A stretch of DNA of 14,721 nucleotides from Chitinophagaceae bacterium. GTDB lineage: Bacteria > Bacteroidota > Bacteroidia > Chitinophagales > Chitinophagaceae. The position numbers and the translations under genes were made by a program. Positions 8,007 through 14,357 of this stretch are shown here, piece by piece (within the stretch, counting starts at the first letter, position 1; the number at the start of each line of letters is the position of its first letter). The DNA lies in contig JANXWM010000379.1 of the NCBI GenBank assembly GCA_025351145.1, positions 1 through 14,721 on the forward strand, in the 5' to 3' direction. The notes under the pieces were generated by a model. That model searched no databases. It saw only the letters and a list, made by a program, of their open reading frames with translations, and had not been told where the DNA came from.

Positions 8007-8948
8007 ATGAAAAAACTTATGATAAAAATATTAACCGGCACGTTAAGTTTCCTCCTGCTTACCACAACAGGCTGCCTTAAAGATGACGACTACAAGAAAG
8101 GAATTATTCAGTCGGTTCACTCAAACGACCCGGCGGTTAAAGCGGTAGAAATCGGTTTAACTACAACCAGTACAGCCAATTTTTTACAGGTCTCATTTAA
8201 CTCATCGGATATTGACACCACGGTTGATCTTATCCCGGTAACCCTGGCCACCCTGGACGCAGCACCTGCCGACCTCCATATTACTTTAAGTTCAAAACAA
8301 AGCCTTGTTGATGATTACAATACAACCAACAGTACTGGCTTTGGCGACCCTTCCGCGCTTTACACCCTGTTAGACGGAGGCGTAGTAACAATACCAAAGG
8401 GCTCTCACACCGGTTTCCTGAAAATAAAATTTAAACCTTCAGATTTTCTGGGTGCTGACTGGGCAGTAGGTTTTGCAATAACCGCAATTGCAGAAAGTGG
8501 TTATACCATAAGTGGTAATTTGAGTACGGGAATAGTAGCCATTGGAATTAAGAACAAATATGACGGCAATTATTCAGCCGTTGGATACTTATACCATCCC
8601 AGTTCACCACGTACATTGAACGCCGTAAAACACTTATCAACCATTGATGCAAATACTGTATCTGTTACCTTAGGAGATTTGGGAGGAGCCGGTTATGTTG
8701 CCTGGCTTACAGTAGATCCCCTTACCAATAAAATTACCGTTACTGCTGCACCTGGCGCTTCAAGTGCACCTTATACACAATTCGATTCGGGTTTACCTTC
8801 AAGCAGTCCCGGCTATATACCGGCATGGAGCGAATCAGCAAAATGCAACAATACCTACGACCCAATGACACATACCTATTATGTACGCTATGGGTACGTG
8901 GGTGGTACAGGCTGGAGAGTTACCGAAGAAATTCTGGCTTTGCAATAA
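8007..8948 (+). CDS. DUF1735-type surface lipoprotein (SusE-like position)
   Basis: A 313-residue lipoprotein from the ATG at 8007; an in-frame TTG at 7983 is less likely because the signal peptide begins at MKKLMIKIL. The lipobox is TTTGC with Cys23, followed by the acidic LKDDD often seen in surface-exported Bacteroidota lipoproteins. Residues about 35-160 match the DUF1735 pattern, with the segment PADLHITLSSKQSLVDDYN, then VTIPKGSHTGFLKIKF. The C-terminal part after IKNKYDGNYSAVGY resembles the DUF4361-like domain that often follows it. In SusC/SusD loci such proteins sit at the cell surface and are thought to help bind substrate; that role is inferred from context here. It is the last gene of the SusC/D unit, 35 bp after the SusD-like gene and followed by a strong terminator. 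Confidence 0.85.
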   Translation: MKKLMIKILTGTLSFLLLTTTGCLKDDDYKKGIIQSVHSNDPAVKAVEIGLTTTSTANFLQVSFNSSDIDTTVDLIPVTLATLDAAPADLHITLSSKQSLVDDYNTTNSTGFGDPSALYTLLDGGVVTIPKGSHTGFLKIKFKPSDFLGADWAVGFAITAIAESGYTISGNLSTGIVAIGIKNKYDGNYSAVGYLYHPSSPRTLNAVKHLSTIDANTVSVTLGDLGGAGYVAWLTVDPLTNKITVTAAPGASSAPYTQFDSGLPSSSPGYIPAWSESAKCNNTYDPMTHTYYVRYGYVGGTGWRVTEEILALQ

Positions 8949-8970
8949 GACAATCCGGTGTATTTATAAT

Positions 8971-9013
8971 AAAAAGCTGTTTCAAAAAAAAGTGCTTTTG
9001 AAACAGCTTTTTT
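8971..9013 (+). terminator. Strong rho-independent terminator of the SusC/D operon
   Basis: A perfect 17-bp stem, AAAAAGCTGTTTCAAAA (8971-8987) against its reverse complement (8996-9012), with an 8-nt loop, ends in a run of six T residues. It begins 22 nt after the stop codon of the DUF1735-type gene. The flanking A and T runs make it possibly bidirectional. Confidence 0.9.
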
Positions 9014-9041
9014 CGTTTACACAGTAGTATGATTTTTGGGG

Positions 9042-9108
9042 CCGGGCAAACAGATCTTTGGGCAACATAGTTGCGTCGCACTCTTGTACGTCCGGAATAT
9101 TTAGGAGC
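9042..9108 (-). repeat. Dispersed element copy 5 (GAG subtype)
   Basis: On the minus strand the core is at 9089-9070, with C in place of G at its last position. GCCCGG (9047-9042) follows after exactly 22 nt and leads into CCCCAAAAA. The AGCT box (9106-9109, in GGAGCTGTTTTAACC) is 16 nt from the core. It is paired with copy 6, but here the two point away from each other, the opposite of pairs 1-2 and 3-4. Confidence 0.8.
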
Positions 9109-9110
9109 TG

Positions 9111-9214
9111 TTTTAACCACAGACCTGCTTACCGGCAGGCAGGGTTGCACTGAGCTTTTTTACAGAGTAGCAGAGAGTTTTCTCTGCGTTACTCTGTGTA
9201 ACTCTGTGGTAAAA
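9111..9214. repeat. Composite hairpin repeat (CACAGAG/CTCTGTG type)
   Basis: Outer arms TTTTAACCACAGA (9111-9123) and TCTGTGGTAAAA (9203-9214) are inverted copies of each other. Inside lie a CCTGC/GCAGG-rich segment (9124-9143) and a hairpin of ACAGAGTAGCAGAGA (9162-9176) with TCTCTGCGTTACTCTGT (9181-9197), paired apart from a 2-nt bulge. Blocks built on CCACAGAGT and ACACAGAGT are, from general knowledge, common noncoding dispersed repeats in environmental bacterial genomes. It sits exactly between element copies 5 and 6. Confidence 0.7.
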
Positions 9215-9231
9215 TCTACGCTTAGATAAAA

Positions 9232-9299
9232 GCTGCTTAAAGTTATACTGCACAAGAGTGCGACGCAAGTAAAGCTTCATAGAATTTCTTTTGCCCTGG
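9232..9299 (+). repeat. Dispersed element copy 6 (GAG subtype, variant core)
   Basis: The core is GCACAAGAGTGCGACGCAAG at 9250-9269 (C for T at position 2). GCT of the AGCT box is at 9232-9234, 15 nt before the core. After the core comes TAAAGCTTCAT, as in copy 3, and GCCCTGG (9293-9299) after 23 nt, leading into TTCAAAAAAAA, as in copy 2. Confidence 0.8.
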
Positions 9300-9501
9300 T
9301 TCAAAAAAAATAACCAATGCAAAAAAAGGTAGCAAAATGTTTGCTGAAAAAAGCTGCCGTTATTTTTTTCTTTTTTTAAAACACAGAAAGGAACCATTCA
9401 TAACAATTAACTTTTTTACGAGTATAAAAAATCTTTGTTTAGACCTGCTTAGAGTAATTGTATAAGATTCTGATGCAGGAATAAAAACGGCAACCAGCTA
9501 T

Positions 9502-10536
9502 ATGCGCAAAAAACAACAACCAAATGAACGCATCATTAAAACTGTAAGCTTTATATTGCTGGGCACTACGGTTCCCAATGTGTTTGGACTAATCAGCAAT
9601 TCGCTTTACAGCATTACAGAACTGGCATTTTCATATTCTTATTTCATTTTTATTATTTTGCTGGTATGGAATGGTAATACTTTCATTATGCGTTACCTGC
9701 CAAAAAAAATGCCGTGGCATAGAACGCTGCAAAACAATATTGCCGTAATTCTTTTTTTCTCAAATATTATATTTTCAGGTCTTATTTCCGCAGCCTTATT
9801 CCTGTTGTGGCAGCATTTTTCAAGGGAACCGGCAAGCGGTAATCAGAAGATCATAAGCACCAGTATGCTGATTATTATTATCTCTTCTTTTATTACCAAT
9901 ATTTACGAGATCATTTATTTAAACAATGAGCGCAGAAGTACACTATCAAAGGTTGAGCAACTGAATATTGCCAAAATACAGGCAGAACTGGAAGTGCTTA
10001 AAAACCAAACCGATCCTCATTTTATTTTCAATTCACTTAACACGCTTTCGTTCCTGATTAGTACAGATGCTGAAAGTGCCAAACACTTTACCAACACGCT
10101 TGCAGGTGTTTACCGTTACATCGTACTAAATAAAGAAAAGGATTTTGTAATGCTGAAAGAGGAAATAGAATTCATCAGCAATTATTTCTACCTGCTCAAG
10201 ATCAGGTTTGGCGATGCCATTAATATGGTGATTGAAATAAATGATGTGCTTGCAGAAGATTTTTTAATACCGCCAATTTCACTGCAGATACTGGTTGAGA
10301 ACGCAGTTAAACATAATGAATTCAGCGAAAAATTCCCTATGGAAATCAACGTATCTATTATGCCTAATTATGTGCAGATTAAAAACGCTATACGCAAAAA
10401 ACAAATACTGCCCAATTCAGCAAAAAGCGGGTTAAAAAATTTAAACAACCGGTATCAATTTCTTACAAGGCGAAACATTATTATACAAACTGTGAACAAT
10501 TTATTTATTGCAAAATTGCCCATTCTAAAATTCTAA
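9502..10536 (+). CDS. LytS/YpdA-type sensor histidine kinase
   Basis: A 344-residue inner-membrane kinase that would autophosphorylate and pass phosphate to the LytTR regulator beside it. It starts at the ATG at 9502 (MRKKQQPNER). Four hydrophobic segments (about residues 12-32, 41-56, 79-104, 119-140) are followed by a probable coiled coil (140-170). The His_kinase motif QTDPHFIFNSLNTL carries the expected His173. The HATPase has N box LVENAVKH (Asn267, His271) and SGLKNLNNRY (Gly310). The central D box is reduced, as is common in this subfamily in Bacteroidota. There is no obvious extracellular sensor domain, so the signal would be detected by the membrane part. The response regulator starts one base after the stop codon, so the two are surely co-transcribed and probably translationally coupled. 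The intact catalytic residues contrast with the degenerate homologue at 1292-2389. Confidence 0.92.
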   Translation: MRKKQQPNERIIKTVSFILLGTTVPNVFGLISNSLYSITELAFSYSYFIFIILLVWNGNTFIMRYLPKKMPWHRTLQNNIAVILFFSNIIFSGLISAALFLLWQHFSREPASGNQKIISTSMLIIIISSFITNIYEIIYLNNERRSTLSKVEQLNIAKIQAELEVLKNQTDPHFIFNSLNTLSFLISTDAESAKHFTNTLAGVYRYIVLNKEKDFVMLKEEIEFISNYFYLLKIRFGDAINMVIEINDVLAEDFLIPPISLQILVENAVKHNEFSEKFPMEINVSIMPNYVQIKNAIRKKQILPNSAKSGLKNLNNRYQFLTRRNIIIQTVNNLFIAKLPILKF

Positions 10537-10537
10537 C

Positions 10538-11293
10538 ATGAAAATTGTAGTGATAGAAGACGAAAGACCGGCTGTAGAGAACCTTGTGTTCGAATTAAAG
10601 TTAATTGAACCGTTAATTGAAATAGTGGCCGTTATCGCTTCTGTAAAAGAAAGTACAGAATGGTTTAACCATCACCCGCAGCCAGACCTTGTATTTATGG
10701 ACATACAACTCACTGATGGCTTGTCTTTCACCATCTTTAATTATTGTAACATTACCTGCCCGGTTATCTTTATTTCAGCTTACGATAAATACCTTGTTGA
10801 AGCCTTTCAGTTCAACAGTATCGATTATTTATTAAAGCCGGTAATTAATACGGAACTGGCAAAGGCAATCAAAAAATACAAAAACCTTGAACAGCATTTT
10901 TCAAAAAATTACAACTCTGTGCTGGAATATTTAAGCTCACGTGAAAAAAAGAAATCGCGGATCATTGTAAAAAAGGGAATCGAATTTCAAATGATTAAAA
11001 TGGAAGATGTGGCTTACTTTTTTACCGAGCATAAAATTGTTTTTTTGGTAGATAAAGACAACAAAAAATACATTACCGAAAAAAGCAATCTTACCGATCT
11101 TGAAGAAGAATTAGATAATAAAAATTTTTACCGTGCCAACAGAAAATTTATTATTAATGCCGGCTTTATTAAAAGGTTTAAACCGTTTGACCGCAGTAAA
11201 ATTGTTGTAGAATTAAGCCTGCCTTTAGATGAGGACATTATCATAAGCCAGGAAAACACTTCGGTATTTAAGAAATGGATCAATGAAATTTAG
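10538..11293 (+). CDS. LytTR-family DNA-binding response regulator
   Basis: A 251-residue two-domain regulator. The receiver domain (1-115) has acidic residues Glu7 and Asp8, the phospho-acceptor Asp55 in DLVFMDIQL, Ser80 in place of Thr (VIFISAYD) and Lys100 in SIDYLLKPV, so it should accept phosphate. Residues about 141-250 form a LytTR DNA-binding domain, with the typical IEDVAYF-like segment (MEDVAYFFTEHK) and FYRANRKFIINAGFIKRF. Such regulators bind pairs of direct repeats near promoters. None can be assigned from this window alone, and targets could include the SusC/D operon or the lipoprotein gene downstream; this is inference. It is separated from the kinase by one base. Confidence 0.93.
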   Translation: MKIVVIEDERPAVENLVFELKLIEPLIEIVAVIASVKESTEWFNHHPQPDLVFMDIQLTDGLSFTIFNYCNITCPVIFISAYDKYLVEAFQFNSIDYLLKPVINTELAKAIKKYKNLEQHFSKNYNSVLEYLSSREKKKSRIIVKKGIEFQMIKMEDVAYFFTEHKIVFLVDKDNKKYITEKSNLTDLEEELDNKNFYRANRKFIINAGFIKRFKPFDRSKIVVELSLPLDEDIIISQENTSVFKKWINEI

Positions 11294-11341
11294 CGGCCCT
11301 TGGTGCCATATTTTAAGCCGGTAATATCCGTTTTTTATTTA

Positions 11342-11409
11342 CCCGGCATAACGATTCTATGGCATCGCCTCTTGCGTCGCACACTTATACATTCAGATTA
11401 TTACTGAGC
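11342..11409 (-). repeat. Dispersed element copy 7 (GTG subtype)
   Basis: On the minus strand the core is GTATAAGTGTGCGACGCAAG (11390-11371), followed by AGGCGATGCCATAGAA and GCCGGG (11347-11342) at a spacing of 23 nt. The AGCT box (11407-11410, in TGAGCTTTAAACAGCCG) is 16 nt from the core. The sequence after the core closely matches that after copy 8 on the other side of the lipoprotein gene, through the GCCGGG box. Confidence 0.85.
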
Positions 11410-11537
11410 TTTAAACAGCCGCTAAAAATATTCAGCAGGGCTACTTAATCGGGCTTTCCTAAAACCAATTTTAGTAATTTGATCAGCATTCAAATATTAA
11501 TAATAGATTTAGCCCAATAAACATACGCAGAACTTTT

Positions 11538-12200
11538 ATGCAAACTTTTATCAAAGCCCTCTTGCCTGTTATAACGCTGTTTGCCGCCTGCAGCGAACCA
11601 CAAAGCAATACATCAATTTCAGTTAGCGATACAATTCAAAAAAAGACCATAACAGATACAGCACAACAGCAGGAACTTAATGACCGCCTTTCTATAACCG
11701 GCGATTTTAATGGTGATGGTATTACAGATACAGTAAGGGAATCATACATCTCATCTATCACAAACCTTGAATCGAAAAAATTATTCGACAGCAGCAGTTG
11801 GGACAATAACATTGAACAAATAAAAAACAACAAAGGCGTATGCCGGCTTATTGAAACGTTTAATAAAACAAATTCTTTTGTTGTTACCGATAAGCCTCAA
11901 CAGGCAGGTTTATTAAGGCTGGATAATCTTGGCAACATCAATAAGCAAAAGGGCGATGAATTAGGATACGTAATAGACTGGGCCGATTATTCAGGTTTAA
12001 ATACTTATGTAATACTCAGTTTTGATGAACATAAAATCTGGAAAGAAATTTATTCATTCCCTATAAATGAAAATATCAGTCTTGAACCTGAAGCTTTATA
12101 CAACGGTAAGGATATCCTTATAAAAATAAGCCCTTATAAGATAAGATATAAGTACTACAACAATGAGGGTGAGGTGAAGGAAAAAGAAAAAACGTTTTAA
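11538..12200 (+). CDS. Lipoprotein of unknown function
   Basis: A 220-residue protein I do not recognise. It starts at the ATG at 11538 (MQTFIKALLPVITLFAAC), with lipobox LFAAC and Cys18, so it is likely membrane-anchored. Residues after the lipobox are Ser/Thr/Gln-rich, a flexible linker. At about 53-65 the sequence ITGDFNGDGITDTV has a D-x-N-x-D-G-x-x-D pattern like the calcium loops of dockerin and FG-GAP repeats. The pattern occurs once, so calcium binding is possible but unproven. The remainder looks like mixed alpha/beta with a Lys/Glu-rich C-terminus (GEVKEKEKTF). It stands alone, flanked by inverted copies of the dispersed element (copies 7 and 8) and converging on the T9SS gene at 12348-12968. 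Confidence 0.75.
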   Translation: MQTFIKALLPVITLFAACSEPQSNTSISVSDTIQKKTITDTAQQQELNDRLSITGDFNGDGITDTVRESYISSITNLESKKLFDSSSWDNNIEQIKNNKGVCRLIETFNKTNSFVVTDKPQQAGLLRLDNLGNINKQKGDELGYVIDWADYSGLNTYVILSFDEHKIWKEIYSFPINENISLEPEALYNGKDILIKISPYKIRYKYYNNEGEVKEKEKTF

Positions 12201-12218
12201 AACTTACGCTTTGGTAAA

Positions 12219-12286
12219 GCTCATTCATGATCCAACCGTACAAGTGTGCGACGCAAGAGGCGGTGCTATGAAATTATTCAGCCGGG
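12219..12286 (+). repeat. Dispersed element copy 8 (GTG subtype)
   Basis: GCT of the AGCT box (12219-12221, in TAAAGCTCA) lies 16 nt before the core GTACAAGTGTGCGACGCAAG (12238-12257). AGGCGGTGCTATGAA follows, then GCCGGG (12281-12286) after 23 nt. The GCC box is part of the left arm of the strong inverted repeat at 12271-12340, so the element and the terminator overlap. Confidence 0.85.
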
Positions 12287-12340
12287 CTAATAATTGTATC
12301 ATTAAAAAAATTACTTACAACATGCCCGGCTGAATAATTT
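12271..12340. terminator. Long inverted repeat between convergent genes, possible bidirectional terminator
   Basis: Perfect 17-bp arms, AAATTATTCAGCCGGGC (12271-12287) and its reverse complement (12324-12340), enclose a 36-nt AT-rich loop. It lies between the convergent stops at 12200 (plus) and 12348 (minus), where a shared terminator is expected. The GC-rich top of the stem next to an AT-rich base fits termination. There is no long T run after either arm, and the loop is unusually large. Confidence 0.6.
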
Positions 12341-12347
12341 TATAACC

Positions 12348-12968
12348 TTACTGCTTTACAAACTTTCCTGTAGCCACTTGCGTGCCGCTATTGATTTTAT
12401 AAAAATATATACCCGGCGTAAAAGCTGCCGTTGAAATTTTTATATCCTGGTTATTACTGTCAATGGTTTGCTGGTAAACTGATTTTCCTGCTTCACTCAG
12501 CACAGTTATTACACGCTGCATTTCTTTTAAACCTTTTACCGAAATAACGATATAATCTTTTGCAGGATTTGGAAATGCAGTTACAATAATTCCATTGTTA
12601 ATTGCTTGTGCTGCGGGTCCAGGCACTGAAGCTATTGCAAGTGCAGCCTTGTTGTAAATGTCTATCCTGTTGCTTGCAGTAAAAACATTAAACAGATCAG
12701 TGGCACCACCTGCAAAAAATGCTTTATTGCCATTCTTCGTAAACTTTATTTCGCTTCTTGAAAATGAGAATAAGCCCGATGTATGCTGGTTGCCGGTGAT
12801 ATCGAATACATCCCATGCATTACCACTGCCTGAGCCAAAAACAATTTTAGAATTTAATACTGCGGCTGGTATGGATGTTCTTGCTGTATTGAGCGAATCG
12901 ATTGCCCACTGAGCATTTGCTGCTATGGCAAACGTCAATATCAGTAAGGTAGAGAATGTCTTTTTCAT
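12348..12968 (-). CDS. Small secreted protein with T9SS type A sorting domain
   Basis: A 206-residue protein starting at the ATG at 12968. Residues 1-19 are a signal peptide (MKKTFSTLLILTFAIAANA). Residues about 20-115 contain two or so kelch-like beta segments (IPAAVLNSKIVFGSG and EIKFTKNGNKAFFAGG, then NRIDIYNKA), too few to close a propeller. Residues about 129-206 form a T9SS C-terminal sorting domain, with AFPNPAKDYIVI, VLSEAGKSVY, FTPGIYFYKI and GKFVKQ at the end. The protein should be exported through the inner membrane by Sec and across the outer membrane by T9SS, where the domain is cleaved. The short middle part suggests an internally shortened relative of a kelch-repeat protein, or a genuine small adhesin. 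Its function is unknown. Confidence 0.85.
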   Translation of the reverse strand: MKKTFSTLLILTFAIAANAQWAIDSLNTARTSIPAAVLNSKIVFGSGSGNAWDVFDITGNQHTSGLFSFSRSEIKFTKNGNKAFFAGGATDLFNVFTASNRIDIYNKAALAIASVPGPAAQAINNGIIVTAFPNPAKDYIVISVKGLKEMQRVITVLSEAGKSVYQQTIDSNNQDIKISTAAFTPGIYFYKINSGTQVATGKFVKQ

Positions 12969-13068
12969 AAAATTAATTTATCAACAGATGAATGACATAA
13001 AGGTATTTTGACAGGAATAAATAAGAGGTGATTGATGTCATTGAAACAACTTAAATTGATTAGTGTAT

Positions 13069-13100
13069 CTCCGTATCCCTGTGCTTACCGGGATACGGAG
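13069..13100. terminator. Hairpin between the two T9SS genes, possible terminator
   Basis: An 11-bp perfect stem, CTCCGTATCCC (13069-13079) with GGGATACGGAG (13090-13100), encloses a 10-nt loop. It lies 22 bp beyond the stop codon of the minus-strand gene at 13122-14102. No T run follows on either strand, so it may instead be an mRNA-stabilising hairpin between co-transcribed genes. Confidence 0.45.
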
Positions 13101-13121
13101 CACTTCTTATACTGAAGATTG

Positions 13122-14102
13122 TTATAATTTAGAAATTGTTTTATTTATTACATTCTCTCCGGCAATAATTTTTACATGGTAAATTCCCTTTGTAAGGTTA
13201 CTTAAATTTAATGTAATCAATGATGTTCCCTGCGGCAGTAATCCCTTGTCTGTTGTTTGAACTAATATGCCTGCGGAAGAAAATACCTGTACACTCACTT
13301 TTGAAGCTTTGGTAAGCTGTAGTTGTAATGCAGCACTTGTGGTTACAGGGTTAGGATAAATACTGCATTGCACACCTGTTGTTTTTACATTGCTGTTAGC
13401 CGCATTGCTGATACCTGTAACAAGTGGCACAGGCTGCATATTTGTGCCCGTGGGTTTGCCCCATAATACCAGGTAAAAAGCACCGGGTCCTCCGTTTACG
13501 TTATTTACCTTGCCGCCCTTAACACCATCATAGTACCAGGTTAACGGACTGTTACTGTTTTGCGCTGTGCCGCCGGTTGTAAATAACGGACCGTGGGTAT
13601 AACTTGTAACATTACTTGCAATGGAAAAACTCATCCCCGTAAAAAAAGTATTATAGCCTTTTTTTAGAGCATCTTTTGTTGTTTTAACACGAAAAACGGT
13701 ATGTACCGAATCACCAAAAGTTTTATAGAGGTTACCAAACATTCCACGGCCATAAGCGTATAAAGAATCAAAATGCACCGGTGGAAAATTGCAGATATCG
13801 TTTAGTGTTGTTGCATTGGGGTTTACCTGCGAATAATAAAAATCAACCCACAAAGGTATTTGTCTGCCGTTTTTACCAAAGGCAAGTGTGATACCTGTTA
13901 CATCGAGCGAATCAATTCCTCCCATTAAAGAAGACGGAATATTTACATCGTCGAGGTAAATGATCGGCTGCCCTGTTTTAACGCTCACTGTTGCATTGGT
14001 ATAAAACACTGTTGAAGATGTATTGGCGTAAATAGTCTGGGCATGTATTACAGAAGGACCGGCAAATATGATTGCCATAAAAAATATAAATATCTTTTTC
14101 AT
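13122..14102 (-). CDS. Secreted protein of unknown function with T9SS type A sorting domain
   Basis: A 326-residue protein starting at the ATG at 14102. Residues 1-21 are a signal peptide (MKKIFIFFMAIIFAGPSVIHA). The central region (about 22-235) is beta-rich, with many Ser, Thr, Asn and aromatic residues, and I do not recognise a domain. It contains ITLAFGKNGRQIPLWVDFYY and an aromatic LTWYYDGV segment. Residues about 243-326 are a T9SS sorting domain: CSIYPNPVTTSAAL, VQVFSSAGILV, LTKGIYHVKI and the terminal INKTISKL. The protein is therefore likely released or anchored at the cell surface. It is followed on the same strand, 153 bp downstream, by a second T9SS-sorted gene, and the two may be co-transcribed. 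No catalytic motif was seen. Confidence 0.85.
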   Translation of the reverse strand: MKKIFIFFMAIIFAGPSVIHAQTIYANTSSTVFYTNATVSVKTGQPIIYLDDVNIPSSLMGGIDSLDVTGITLAFGKNGRQIPLWVDFYYSQVNPNATTLNDICNFPPVHFDSLYAYGRGMFGNLYKTFGDSVHTVFRVKTTKDALKKGYNTFFTGMSFSIASNVTSYTHGPLFTTGGTAQNSNSPLTWYYDGVKGGKVNNVNGGPGAFYLVLWGKPTGTNMQPVPLVTGISNAANSNVKTTGVQCSIYPNPVTTSAALQLQLTKASKVSVQVFSSAGILVQTTDKGLLPQGTSLITLNLSNLTKGIYHVKIIAGENVINKTISKL

Positions 14103-14174
14103 AAAAAATTATTTGTAAATGAACAATGTGGTACTCTTTTGTACCGGTTTAAAATTTTTAAATAAATCTTATGT

Positions 14175-14241
14175 ACCCATCACAGGAACATGCAGCAGCA
14201 ACTGTTGCGTCGCACTCTTGTACTGCATAACCCAATGCAGC
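14175..14241 (-). repeat. Dispersed element copy 9 (GAG subtype, unpaired)
   Basis: On the minus strand the core is at 14223-14204, with C at its last position as in copy 5. After 23 nt the GCC-box position holds the weakly matching ATGGGT (14180-14175). The AGC of the AGCT-like box (14239-14241, in GCAGCAAAAC) is 15 nt from the core. No plus-strand partner was found before the right edge. It lies upstream of the T9SS gene at 13122-14102. Confidence 0.75.
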
Positions 14242-14357
14242 AAAACACACAGTGCAATCGTTATGCAGCTTTGCACAGTGCTTTAAGTGCAGCAATAAAA
14301 TAGCCGGTTTTAAAATCAATAATCACTCAACTGCCATGTAGGGCTGCTGCAGAAATA

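Larger units (their letters stand above)
8949..9501. other. Intergenic region packed with repeats, 553 bp
   Basis: In order it holds a rho-independent terminator (8971-9013), dispersed element copy 5 (9042-9108, minus), a composite hairpin repeat (9111-9214), element copy 6 (9232-9299, plus) and an A/T-rich stretch of about 200 bp leading to the kinase gene. That last stretch has AATCTTTG about 70 nt before the start codon, one base off TAnnTTTG, without a convincing -33 box. No believable small gene was found. Confidence 0.6.

Noticed and set aside
9113..9397. Minus-strand open frame of 94 codons
   Set aside because: It translates the noncoding repeats of this gap (composite hairpin and element copy 6) and has no protein character.
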